Shown: in pieces, positions 45,148 through 55,686 of the stretch
Numbering within the stretch: position 1 is the stretch's first letter
How the letters are laid out: the number at the start of each line of letters is the position of its first letter
Source: Yarrowia lipolytica
Lineage: Eukaryota > Ascomycota > Dipodascomycetes > Dipodascales
Direction of reading: 5' to 3'
NCBI RefSeq assembly: GCF_001761485.1
Contig: NC_090771.1
Span: 2,542,001 to 2,606,000 of the forward strand
DNA length: 64,000 bases
The notes under the pieces: generated by a model
The model's database searches: none
Seen by the model: only the letters and a program-made list of their open reading frames with translations
Told to the model about the DNA's origin: nothing
Made by a program: the position numbers and the translations under genes

Positions 45148-46767
45148 ATTCGAAAAGCGCATATAGACTCAGTAATATTTATCTAATGACGAAGGCCGTG
45201 AACGGCCGAACTTCTTGCAGTCACATTTGCAGTGGTTTCAAGTTTCTACAACTACAAGTAGGACGAGTATTCGTATTTGTAGCGTGTTTGTATTCATTCT
45301 GGAATCTACTGATCGTGACAATTGTAAACAATGTAGATCGATTGGAACACTCTTGCTGGATGACCCGTGTGCGTTAGCTAACACGCCGGAATCATGAGCT
45401 GATTCATTATTTAGGACAAATACGAGAATAAGGAGTTCTCTCAACGCTCACGTATTCACGATGAAACATGACTTTGAAGTTCCTGAATCATTTCCGCCTC
45501 GCAATGTTTATTTACGTACGCTAACCCGATGTAGAGTTGGTGTCATAGCGGTGTATGGAGCTAAATGAAGAACTGTGTCGAGTTGATAGCTCAAGACGAA
45601 GTGTAGAGATAGGAAAAACAATCAATAATTGTGTGTATTTGTTCCATTCTGCAGGCCAATCGGGGGTGTACTCTTACTGTAGTTAAATCAGGGTCTAGAA
45701 GTTCCGTTTGAGCTGGAGACACCAGTGCCATGCATACGCCTTTTTTTAGTAAAAAAAGTGGGGTAGAATCCTTCATTATATTGATATCGAGGCTATTTAA
45801 TACACAATGAACTTATGTAAATGGTTGTATCTATCTCATTAACAAATCTAACCACCTGTCACAGTCCAGCTAACCCGTTATTCATCCACACTACAAGTAG
45901 TCAAAATTTTCACCCCTGAATTTACAATTTCACATTTCGTTTCTCGGAGATGAGGGACACGGCTGACGCTGTCTGTGGATCATGTTGCAAATCGCTCAGA
46001 TAGTCAAAACTCAGCGAGGCTTCTGGTGCGGATTTACCGAGCGCCGTTCACGAGCTGGCTAACTGATGCAGCGAAGAGACTAAATACATCGCGATTCGAG
46101 GCATTACGGACTTAAGGAATTGTGGATGCCTCAAGGGACCGTACAATGGACAAACTACAATTGTAGTAGAGAGGAATATTTGTGCAGGGAGAAAGGCACA
46201 AAGTGTGCTTGGAGTACAAGTACCAGTACGAATACTGTACGTGTAATGTTCAGCGAATGGACTGATATACAGGAGGTTACGTGTAGTTATCTTTCATAAC
46301 ACTCATAGAAGCATGCATCCTCTCACCATGATACTTCTGAGGGCACGAGTAAAAAGTAGTTGAATCAAGGTAAAGAACGAGTTGCAACAATCAGATGACT
46401 ATTCCCCTATCATAACCTTTAAGGCTGCTCTTCCTGGTCTATGGTGTACCATGAAGTTCCAGTACAGTATGTACTTCTAGTTAGCCCATCAACACTAACC
46501 TATACACTAGAAACCATATACATTGTATTCTGTAGGAGGCTCTCGGGGTGGTATCCGTGTCTCGCTTGATTCATGATCTACTGTACATACTTGTGTACTC
46601 GTACTCGTGGTATAGACCGCTCCACTCACAAATATCCTCTCACTACTACGAGAACTCATACTATGTACACAGTATTCACATATACGTGAATATACAGTAT
46701 TTTTTCAAACATCATTAATTATAATAAATAAAGGAGTGTTTCCAAGAAATAAATTTCTTGAAACGTT
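45148..46767. other. Intergenic, 44809 gene to permease 2 3' end
   Basis: 1.6 kb without a credible ORF. It has CTACAAGTAG at 45252-45261 and 45891-45900 and TACAGTATGTAC at 46463-46474. The last 100 bp are AT-rich and probably the permease 3' end. Confidence 0.55.
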
Positions 46768-48576
46768 CTAACACCAGGCCTTGTAGACTCGGTAGAACCA
46801 CTTGCGCTGGGAAAGCTCGTATCGCTCCTGCTCAAGCTCGGCCTCCAGCTTGACCAGATCGGTGTCACGTCGTCCAGTATCGATATCGAGCTGGTCAATG
46901 GAGAGCCAAGGGTCTCGCTTCCAGACGAGCCAAACGAGAGCAAAGAAGAGGACGACAGGGGCAGCGAGGTAAGCGTTGAAGAAAGCCTCAGCAGTAGGCT
47001 TGGGGGCTCCAATAGGGAACAAAGCGATCCAGAACTGGGCGATCAGAACCAGACAGTTGAGAGTAAGACCAAGAACGGAACCCCAGATACCAAGTGCAGC
47101 AGTGAAGACAAGCTCTCGGGTGGTTCGTCCTTGTTTCTTAAGAGCCAGTCGGAATCGGATATGACAGAGATTGATAGAACCCCAAGTGAAGATAGAGGCG
47201 AGACCAGACAAAGCCATGAGCCAGCCAAAAACGGCGTTCTGGGTAGCGACAGGAGCGGCACAAATGAAGGCAAACAGACCCCAAAATGAAACAACGAGAA
47301 TACCGACAATGGGCCGTCCCTGTCGGTCAATGTAGGCGAACCACTTGGGGGCATGGCCCATAGCAGCCAGACCAGCAATGGTTCGAGAGAAACCGTAGAC
47401 AGCGGAGTTACCGACAGAAAGAACAGCAATCATGATAACAACATTCATAACGGAAGGAAGACCAGAAATTCCAGCGTTTCGGATGGCAATGACGAAGGGG
47501 GAGGCAGTGGCATCGACGGAAGAAGAACCCTTGAGAAGATGGGGTTCATCGAAAGGAACAAGGAGACCGACCAGTGTAAGAGAGACGATGTAGAAGATGA
47601 GAATTCGCCAGAAGACCTGCTTGGTGGCGGAGGGAAGCATCTTTCGGGGGTTCTCGGTCTCGGCGGCAGCCAGACCTACCAGCTCAGTTCCAGTGAAGGC
47701 GAAGGCAGCAGACACGAAGGTAGCACAGACACCCTTAAACGCGTGGGCAAAGGCTCCTCCTCGGGGTCCGACGGTTCCCTCGGGAAGTCGGTGCCACCAC
47801 TTACCTCCAATGTAGCCCTGATGGGGTCCTCCTCCTGCGACCAGCACGATTCCGAGAATGCAGAAACCGAGAATGGCAACAACCTTGGTAAGAGAAAAGA
47901 CAAATTCGGCTTCTCCGTATCCCTTAACTCCAAATAAGTTGATGCAGACAATCAAGGCCCAGAAGATGGCGATCCAAGCGGCGTTGTTAATATCTGTGTG
48001 GTTCATGTCCTGCCAGAAGTTGACTGTGATGGATGCGGCGACAAGTTCGAGAGGAAGCACAACAAACCAGGACATGGTATAATTCCAGCCCATGGCAAAG
48101 CCCCAAGCGGGGTGGATAAATCGAGTAGAGTAAGTAGCGAAAGAACCAGCAACAGGGAAGGTACAAGCAAGCTCACCGAGAGCGTGGACAGTGCAAAACA
48201 GCATGACTCCAATGATACCGTAAGCAATCAGAAGAGCGGCAGGGCCACCGGTGGCCAGGGAAGTTCCAGAACCGACAAAAAGACCGGTACCGATAGAACC
48301 ACCGATAGCAATCATCTGAAGATGTCGGGGCTTGAGACCTCGAGACAGGGGAGAGTTGGCAGTAGCAAGGGCGGCCTTCTCGACCTCGGTCATGCCTGTG
48401 GTGTCGTATTGCGACAGATCAGCGGGCTTGAACGAATCCTTGAAGTTCTGCCACTTGCCAGCCTTGTGCTCGTGCACAGAGCCGATGGCTGAGGGCTCAT
48501 CGTCATAAGCCGGAGCATCCTGCTTGGAGTAGGAAGCCACCGATGCGGCGTCTTGGTTTTTTTCAATGTCGTTCAT
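46768..48576 (-). CDS. Amino acid permease, GAP1/AAP family (copy 2)
   Basis: 602-residue amino acid/proton symporter of the fungal AAT family, in the plasma membrane. The N tail of about 90 residues contains acidic and Lys residues (possible ubiquitin sites). RHLQMIAIGGSIGTGLFVGSG opens membrane segment 1 and about 12 segments follow. GTELVGLAAAETENPRKMLP and the terminal FYRVYKAWC are shared with the permease at 13344-15104. The two are clear paralogues in opposite orientation, about 33 kb apart, with most third codon positions changed. The start ATG is at 48574-48576. Four GATAAG sites lie 220-555 bp upstream, which fits control by nitrogen-responsive GATA factors. Substrate cannot be assigned. 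Confidence 0.92.
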   Translation of the reverse strand: MNDIEKNQDAASVASYSKQDAPAYDDEPSAIGSVHEHKAGKWQNFKDSFKPADLSQYDTTGMTEVEKAALATANSPLSRGLKPRHLQMIAIGGSIGTGLFVGSGTSLATGGPAALLIAYGIIGVMLFCTVHALGELACTFPVAGSFATYSTRFIHPAWGFAMGWNYTMSWFVVLPLELVAASITVNFWQDMNHTDINNAAWIAIFWALIVCINLFGVKGYGEAEFVFSLTKVVAILGFCILGIVLVAGGGPHQGYIGGKWWHRLPEGTVGPRGGAFAHAFKGVCATFVSAAFAFTGTELVGLAAAETENPRKMLPSATKQVFWRILIFYIVSLTLVGLLVPFDEPHLLKGSSSVDATASPFVIAIRNAGISGLPSVMNVVIMIAVLSVGNSAVYGFSRTIAGLAAMGHAPKWFAYIDRQGRPIVGILVVSFWGLFAFICAAPVATQNAVFGWLMALSGLASIFTWGSINLCHIRFRLALKKQGRTTRELVFTAALGIWGSVLGLTLNCLVLIAQFWIALFPIGAPKPTAEAFFNAYLAAPVVLFFALVWLVWKRDPWLSIDQLDIDTGRRDTDLVKLEAELEQERYELSQRKWFYRVYKAWC

Positions 48577-51500
48577 AGCACAGGATGAGTGATGGGTCTC
48601 ATTACGTAGGATTGTATGGCTCTATATATACGTGATGAGTTCCCCACAACAGGTGTATGAGTAGTGTGAGAAATGTGAGTTTATTGGGTTCATACGTCAG
48701 AGCGAAGCTTAGCCCGTAATAACCTCCTAACGTTAATGTGTTTGGAACGCTAATATAGATAGCTCTAAAGACGGCAGTCCAGAGCCGTGCTATTTAGATA
48801 AGGCTTGGAGATAAGAGGGGATGCTTAATATTACGCTGTGTCCGTGCCTTGTGGGCGCGAAACTGACATTTTTACTGGGCCCGCGTATCTGGTCCTCTAA
48901 CCGATATATGCCTCATAGTGCATGACGTCTTTATTCCGCAAGATGACAAAAGTAAAATGACCCCGGTGGGCTCGGCATAAAGTTGAAATGACCATGCAAC
49001 CGACCCTTCGCTTGTTGGACGCATGGTTCCTTGATAAAGAGGCTGGGCTGTGATTGGCTACGCGCCAGATAAGTTGACGCTCCAGAAGCATGGATCCAGC
49101 GTTAGCAGCGATATCGGGGGGTGATAAGGCTGTGCCATGTGACGCTGTGTGGCTGTAGGGAGGCCCCAGCGGGTGGCTATAGGTAATGATATTTACGGGG
49201 ATTGCTTGTCTCAGTTCAGTTGCCTGACATACCCGACTATAACTAAAGCCAACCCTGTTGACCTCGGCCAGCTCCCCTTGTCTATTGATGAGCACAAGTC
49301 GCTATCTGTTGTCCTTCTCCTTTTGGCTGTCAGGAGCTTATACTGCTGCTAAAGATGATAATGAAAAGAAAAGTCTAGCGACTGTAAAAAAGGCAAAAAC
49401 ATTGCCACGCGAGACAACGATAAAGTTTGCCGACTGTCCAAAGTCGGTTGCAGAAATCGAAAAGTCGACTTTGTGGTGTGAGAATGAAATGAACTTGATT
49501 TGAAATAGATGGAATAGAACCGATACATTTCGTCTTTCCAACATTCAGTGCATTCAAAGACGCTTGGGAGAGTTGGCGCTCTGGATCTAGAGGTTTCACA
49601 CTAAACACACCGCTAACCAATAAGCAATGTGGGGAAGAGTTTGAGGAGAAGGCTGGCACGAAAAACTACGTCGCGTTTGTCTCGACGTCACGGAACGGCA
49701 TCGCCGCGGCTCATCTGTCTCCATCTTTCTCAGGTCACGTTATCAACTTTGCCAAGCCTGCAAACACGCTGTCTCCCTCTGACCACCGGGCAGCATTTCG
49801 TTACAAGCTCCTTTTTTGAACATTCACATTGGCCAACAGTCCAAATAGCAGAATTTACGCAGGTGTGGTGTCGTCATAGACCCGTATGTTGGGACTAGCA
49901 TGACACTAGCCGTTCCAGATCGTAAGGCTCCAATAGAGAACATGGCGGGGGAGAACACAAATCAATTACCGTGAGACCCCCCATGAGGGGAAACAAAATG
50001 GTAAGCCACAGAAATTCGGATGTCCAAATGCCGAAACTGCCCCAAACTGCCTGGTAAGGTAATCCAGCCTCCAAGTGGGTCTTCGTCCCCTCGTTTCAAG
50101 ATGCAGTATCTGTGTGTACTGTAGCTACTTGTACATGGAACGTTGGCAGGAGTATGCACTACACTTCTGAGTACATGTCGGGAGCAACACAAGGAACGTA
50201 CAAAATATCGTACTCGTACATATCTCGTAAGAGCAACGGGTTTCATTCTCAATAGTCGTTTATTTAACTATTGCGATAATATTTCATGGCTTGGCGATGA
50301 TGTGACAGGAAACGTCCCCTCATTCCATCAAAGCTTGGTGTAGGGTGCCTGGTAGACAAGGCGCTTGACAGGTGGCGTTCCTACAACCCAAATTCAACAG
50401 GGTTAAGTTTGCTAACAGAGTTGCAGGACGTTCATTTGTCAGTTCGGGCCACTCGCTCTGGGGCACCCGACCGATATTATGCACGTCAAAAACCGTATGC
50501 ACATTTAGGCTCCAAAGTGTGGAGCGCCCGGCAGAGGGGCACGCAATAATTTCGTATTCGAACAAGGAGGGCGAAACAAGGAAGGACGGAAGGAAGGAAA
50601 GCGAGGCGAGTAAGGCGAGTGAGGTCTGCTCCCCCGGGAAGGAATATTGTTGTGTTGAGGGGATGGAAATGTCAAATGTATGGAGAAGTCGCGGCCCCAA
50701 CATACTCTGGTGACTCAAGCCCACTTCTACGTATGTCTACTTGTAGCAGAAGATTCATTCCTTAAATCTAAGCCTCTCACATTCCCTCGCTATCTTACAC
50801 GCGATTCAAACGTTTCCAGGAACTAAACGTCAAGAGGAGAGTCTAACCGACCGTGTCTTACTCCAAGTAGCCATATCAAAGCTCATCGAACTCTGTCTTT
50901 TTTTCCGCCCAAGGTCGGGTTATAGGTCCTCTAGCAGCAAGGCGGTAGTTATCAATCTACAAGTAGCCCAGAATCACAAGCCTGTTTAGACCAGAACGAT
51001 GACCAAGAGAAACACACCAAGGTCACCTGCACAGAGGGGATGCTGAGTCTTACAGTTACGATTTTACCCATTGGCTGTGGTTAATTTGGATTCACAACTG
51101 TCAAATTTTTCGTCCTCGTATAGCGTCACGTGAGCCCAGGTCGAGGAAGACTGAGTTTTTTCCGGTTTTCCGGTCCGAAAAAACTGTTGTTATCACTGGC
51201 GATTGCCCAAGTTTGCGTCTTTCGGATAATTCTGCCTCCCCTCTTATCTATAGTTATGCTCGGCACCTTGGCAGAAGATCTAGGAAGTGATTGACATGCT
51301 GCCCCTGAGGAGAGCCTGAACTGCGGGTGATTGCGGGTGACAGCATAACAACTACAGTAGTTCGAATACCAGTTACCGTTGTGCTCCTTTTGGGATCCCC
51401 AACAGGAACGAGCGGGGAAATCACCTGAGTCTTCCTTCAGACTATAGGCCAAATGGACAAAAACAGACAGTGGGACTCTCTGCATTGTCACTGTTAATTC

Positions 51501-51959
51501 AGTAGATGCCTGATAAAAGAGACCTATGAAATGATGGTCGTAAGCCGGGTAAGCTGAGTCGAGAGTCGCTACGCTATGAGAAAAGAAATATGGAAACCAT
51601 GTCTCAAAAGTAATTAGCAATAGACATGTTGCAAGTCTACATGTAGATAAGTGTCTGAGCTCTGATAGTATTATGCTTGTGGCTGACAGAGGGCGTCGAG
51701 ATAAGAGTATTAAAACGAGATAGGGAATATTCATTTAACAGTACATACCCAGCGAGATCCCAGCGTACTGTAGCTCCTTCGGAGAACACACCCATTCGTC
51801 TCTGGCCACTGTACGTAAGAACTGATACAGGGTACAGCATGTACTAGAAGTAAGACAGATATTTCTGGATAGACGGAGTCCTTTATTTCTTCATTGAAGA
51901 AACGAAATGATGTGATTGGACTACATGGGTATTTGTTATCATGTTACTACTGTGGCAAC
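48577..51959. other. Intergenic, permease 2 promoter side to F-box gene 3' side
   Basis: 3.4 kb. Near the permease are the GATAAG cluster (48797-49128) and CTATATATAC about 45 bp before its ATG. Further right are CTACTTGTAG at 50737-50746, CTACAAGTAG at 50957-50966, and the related palindrome CTACATGTAG near 51639. A 202-codon minus-strand frame (51126-51734) was rejected. I see no RNA gene or transposon. Confidence 0.55.
48797..49128. promoter_or_regulatory. GATAAG cluster upstream of amino acid permease 2
   Basis: GATAAG occurs at 48797-48802, 48810-48815, 49068-49073 and 49123-49128, with GATAAA at 49033-49038. All lie within 555 bp upstream of the permease start. In yeasts GATAAG binds nitrogen-catabolite GATA factors such as Gln3/Gat1 or AreA. 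About 0.16 sites would be expected by chance in this interval. Confidence 0.65.
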
Positions 51960-53246
51960 TCAAAGGTCCACCCGACTAACACCATCCTCATACACCACCT
52001 CGTCCTTCCAGATTGAATACAGCACATCGTAACTGTAAATGTGCATACAAATTTTGCCCTGTGAAATCCCTACTAGCAGACGGTCGCTCATGGTGACGGT
52101 ACAATCCCATGTGATCACCTTCCTCTCCAGCATGTCAATCACGTACTTGGCGTTATAGACGCCGTATATCACCACATATCTGTAATTCTGACAGGGGTCA
52201 TGCACGGCCCACCAGTTATAGTCCATGGTGATGTTGGAGTCCTTCCACTTCTTCTTGTCATGGCTTGTATCGTACTTGAAAGACATGCTTGGAAGATTAA
52301 AGAACAGGTCCTGGATGACCATCATGCCCTCCTGAAACTGGTCAAATATCTCCCAGATGGTCCCGTCGTATATGAAGTAGAACATGCGCCTGAAGACTGG
52401 CTTTTTGCGACTGTACAGAGGAGTGGCTCCTGAACCTGCCAGAACGTAAAACTGCTCTATAAAATCTTCATCTACTGTTCGGAATATAGCCACTGATCCA
52501 GCTGCAAATACAAATGTCTCTGAGTCGAAATCTTTGTTGTAGTCGTCAACCACATAAGTCGTCTCCTGGCTCTCCGCATACTTGATCAGTATCTTGGGTT
52601 TCTTCTCGTCAATAAGCACAACTAGCATTTCAGGAGTCGACGCAATCATGTGAAAGTTTTTTGCTATTCCTTCGTGATGGATTGTCAGTCCGTACTGACC
52701 CGTGTACACATCGTCTTCAAACAAGGTGTCTATCCACCATTGCTCATTGTAAAGGTTGATGGTAAGAGGAGCCACTCGAAACCGCGTTGAGTCATGCAGG
52801 CCGTAGTTGTGGGTATCTAAGCAGGAGACAGAGTAGACGTTCTCGATATCCTGGGCTCGAAACTTGCCTAGACAGTAGAAGTCCCAGGGAAGCTTCTGGT
52901 CATGTTTGTGTTCACAAAAGCTCCAATCGAGGCTCAGAGGTGTGGACAGAGGTCGTCTGTCAGACTTCATTCGAGCCCTGTGAGTCAATGCACAGTCTCT
53001 GAAGGTTTTCCGGAACGTCAGACTTCTTTGAAACAGCGGGTTTGTGTCTCGAAGTGCCTCTTTGAAGTGATGGTCGGTAATGGCAGATCTCCAGTCTTTG
53101 CAAACCCAGCTCATGTCGACCAGAGTGTCGCTGTCAACGTACTGGGCAACAACGGCAATGACGTCAGGCGGCAAGCTAGCTGTAGCAGTAGTTGTTTTTG
53201 ACATGGCGGTGGTTTGCAGTGTATGGATCCCGGACCTGGTACTCAT
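51960..53246 (-). CDS. F-box protein, otherwise unknown, 428 aa
   Basis: An N-terminal F-box is seen at about residues 24-56 (LPPDVIAVVAQYVDSDTLVDMSWVCKDWRSAI), the Skp1-binding motif of SCF ubiquitin-ligase receptors. The remaining 370 residues are rich in aromatic and beta-forming segments (WWIDTLFEDDVYTGQYGLTI, KYVIDMLERKVITWD, LLVGISQGKICMHIYSYD) and could form a propeller-like substrate domain. I recognise no repeat family. The start is ATG 53244-53246; a second in-frame ATG follows at codon 15 (MSKTTT). Codon use is weakly biased. Probably one of the lineage-specific F-box-like proteins of Yarrowia; the substrate is unknown. Confidence 0.75.
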   Translation of the reverse strand: MSTRSGIHTLQTTAMSKTTTATASLPPDVIAVVAQYVDSDTLVDMSWVCKDWRSAITDHHFKEALRDTNPLFQRSLTFRKTFRDCALTHRARMKSDRRPLSTPLSLDWSFCEHKHDQKLPWDFYCLGKFRAQDIENVYSVSCLDTHNYGLHDSTRFRVAPLTINLYNEQWWIDTLFEDDVYTGQYGLTIHHEGIAKNFHMIASTPEMLVVLIDEKKPKILIKYAESQETTYVVDDYNKDFDSETFVFAAGSVAIFRTVDEDFIEQFYVLAGSGATPLYSRKKPVFRRMFYFIYDGTIWEIFDQFQEGMMVIQDLFFNLPSMSFKYDTSHDKKKWKDSNITMDYNWWAVHDPCQNYRYVVIYGVYNAKYVIDMLERKVITWDCTVTMSDRLLVGISQGKICMHIYSYDVLYSIWKDEVVYEDGVSRVDL

Positions 53247-53430
53247 ATATCTCCAATGGGGCTGATTGGGGCTGTTTCCGGATATTGGGAAAAGTCGGAA
53301 AAATGGTGATGGAAATGATCTAGAAAGAAGGAATGATTTGAGAAGGTTGTCAATTTAACAAAAGGCTTCTTATTGTTCAAATTTCTTCTCATTCAATACC
53401 ATCTACCAAAAATTGAGAGTCATGACAAAA

Positions 53431-53462
53431 TTCTGGCACGACTCAATTCTGGCACGACTCCA
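53431..53462. repeat. Tandem 16-bp duplication
   Basis: TTCTGGCACGACTCAA is followed directly by the same unit with one change (TTCTGGCACGACTCCA). It is a simple two-copy tandem repeat. Confidence 0.8.
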
Positions 53463-53527
53463 ATTTTTTGAGGTTGTCTCAGATAAAGCCAGATTATGCC
53501 TGTGGGGATATCAAGGGAGATGTTGGC

Positions 53528-53746
53528 ATGTTGTGTGCCAATATTTTTACAAACATGCACAACGGCGTAGAACTACCCCATATTACGGAGAATATGATCC
53601 TGGAGGAATATCTAATCAAAAGACAGGCGTGGATCCAGGCTTACAAGATGGAAACGAAGGAAGCAGATGGTCACCTTCAAGCTCTCAGGGAAGAGATTGA
53701 TAGTGCCTTCTGGGGAAGGAAGAAGTTGACTGAATGGTTGAAATGA
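53528..53746 (+). CDS. Doubtful small ORF, 72 aa
   Basis: From ATG 53528 the frame encodes MLCANIFTNMHNGVELP...REEIDSAFWGRKKLTEWLK, with a plausible charged helix in the second half. The frame continues upstream for 20 codons without ATG, so it could be the last exon of a spliced or decayed gene. No family recognised and no supporting promoter signal. Confidence 0.15.
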   Translation: MLCANIFTNMHNGVELPHITENMILEEYLIKRQAWIQAYKMETKEADGHLQALREEIDSAFWGRKKLTEWLK

Positions 53747-54345
53747 GAGAGGAGTATTGATTGAGTCAGGTTTTGTGTTGAATTTTATTTGAATTTATTC
53801 GGTTTGTTCTGATTTTGTATTTACTCTGCACAGTGTTCGTATGGGCATTTGAGTGGGCTGCAATACTGGCATACCCCCTCCCACTGATGGTCTCGTCAGT
53901 GACATATTATGCATGGTGTTCTCGCACATTGGTGGGGTTGTTTCATGTCTTCCCCTCCCCCAAGTCCAACCATTAAGCCCCTAAATTCCAACCAAAAAAA
54001 CCAACGAAGTAATTACATAATTACATTAATACGGGCAATATCATAAATTTAGCACAACTATTTGATGCGCACAGTACGAATACGCGAAGAGTGAGAATAC
54101 CGTACAATAAACGAGGAGTCGAACGGAATTGATTGTCGGAGCAGGCTCCGCCCTTGGAATAAGTCTAACCACCTGCGAAACTACTTGTACATACAATGAA
54201 ACACGTGGTGCCCAGTTGGGGCTGCTTGTTAGGATGAAGTCGAGATAGACGGCTCGCCAACTTGTGGCAAAATGGTGAGGCAGTAGCGGTGGAAGGATAT
54301 ATAAACAACAAAAGCCTACAACAACAACCTACAAAACAACCTAAC

Positions 54346-55398
54346 ATGACTTCTTCTACTACCAACAGCCCCAGAGCCCACCCTCAGACTCGACAGACCA
54401 CCAAACGATCCATTCATGATGCTGATGGTGAAGATGAGAGAGATGTGAAGTTGCTAAAGTTCGACGATTCCAGTGACTCAGATTCTGATAGCGCATATTT
54501 CAGTGCTGACGACAAATTCGACTGTAGCTACTTCATCGACAGCGATTTCGCTCCCAGCGAAGACGAGAGCTCCTCTGTATCAACCTTCCTTAACTCCATT
54601 GAACGGGGATCCATCCCTTCCAGATTCAGCTTCACTGGTCCGGTGCTGTCTATTATTCAGGAAGTTGCAGACGGCGCATCCGACAGCGATGTACCTGACA
54701 AGAAGCTCCTACATCAACAGCTGGGGTTCGCAGAGAAGGCCAAAAAGCTCGGCTTTGGGGTGATTGAGAAGAGCGAAATCGACAACGTGATCAAGGAGAG
54801 AAAGAGACTTAAGAGCGACAAGAAGGACTTGACACGAGTGATCAGGAAGTTGGAAAACGAAATCGAGAAGCTACATGATTCGAGCGAGAAACGGGACGCA
54901 GACAACACCATGCTGAACCACAAGAACGGCACGCTGAAGGCTGAAATTACTGACCTCAGAGACCAACTTCAGGAACTCCACACACAGATTCAAACCCAGA
55001 CTTTGACGACCATCGAAGGTAAGGAGGACGAGGTGGCTCAGAATCAAGAGAAGGAATATCAGGAGGACATAACAGTCGTAGGAGAAGACGAATTTTCTAC
55101 GGACACCTCTCTGGACATCACCAAGACTCCCACAAAGATTAATCTCATTGCCTCCGTCAGTCTCAGCAGACACATGGAGATTCTTCAAGTCGTCAACCAC
55201 CTCAAGAGCCTTTTGTCAGAACTGGCAGGATATAAGCAGTTAGTCCCAGCCAGCTCAGAGCTCGAAACGTACCTTCCCCAAGTCAACTCTCTCAGTGAAC
55301 AGATCCACACCTTGGCCAATGCAATGTTCGAGTTTGAACAGGAGGTTTCTGAATCAGAGAAGCTTTTGAAGCATGGAAGTGAGTGGAGTCACCACTAG
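54346..55398 (+). CDS. Hypothetical coiled-coil protein, 350 aa
   Basis: Not recognised. I take ATG 54346 (MTSSTTNSPRAHPQ) as the start; upstream codons in frame begin only with TTG and lie across the TATA element. Residues 1-45 are basic/polar, with a possible nuclear-type cluster near TTKRS. Residues 45-90 are acidic and Ser-rich (DDSSDSDSDSAYFSADD), a likely casein-kinase target. Residues about 150-240 form a strong heptad-like helix (KKDLTRVIRKLENEIEKLHDS, then LKAEITDLRDQLQELHTQ). A second helical region fills residues 275-350. It is probably a dimeric scaffold; no pathway can be named. Confidence 0.7.
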   Translation: MTSSTTNSPRAHPQTRQTTKRSIHDADGEDERDVKLLKFDDSSDSDSDSAYFSADDKFDCSYFIDSDFAPSEDESSSVSTFLNSIERGSIPSRFSFTGPVLSIIQEVADGASDSDVPDKKLLHQQLGFAEKAKKLGFGVIEKSEIDNVIKERKRLKSDKKDLTRVIRKLENEIEKLHDSSEKRDADNTMLNHKNGTLKAEITDLRDQLQELHTQIQTQTLTTIEGKEDEVAQNQEKEYQEDITVVGEDEFSTDTSLDITKTPTKINLIASVSLSRHMEILQVVNHLKSLLSELAGYKQLVPASSELETYLPQVNSLSEQIHTLANAMFEFEQEVSESEKLLKHGSEWSHH

Positions 55399-55686
55399 GA
55401 CACTAACAACACACAAATTACAAATACTTGTGAGAATGAGATTGAGCAGGGTACAGTAGTCCCCCTTATAGCGTAACAGAACACAACTTCAAGTACATAC
55501 TGTACATTCTGTACTTGTATTTTTATGCATGAAACTACAGTATGGTATGCTTGTACTCGTACTGTTTTGATACTTGTCCCACCACTCACGATTGGAAAAT
55601 ATTACAATAATAAATTATAATTACGTATATAATACAGTCTCTGTGTAAATGTGTTTGTGTCGTGTAAATGTCTCATCGCAGCTGTT

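Larger units (their letters stand above)
53247..54345. other. Intergenic between F-box and coiled-coil genes
   Basis: 1.1 kb. Near its left end it holds a tandem 16-bp repeat (53431-53462) and the doubtful 72-codon ORF at 53528-53746. GATATATAAAC near 54295 is a plausible TATA for the 54346 gene. Otherwise AT-rich and featureless. Confidence 0.55.

Noticed and set aside
51126-51734. 202-codon minus-strand ORF
   Set aside because: It begins with ATG but lacks codon bias, recognisable domains and promoter signals; long open frames of this size arise by chance in this composition.
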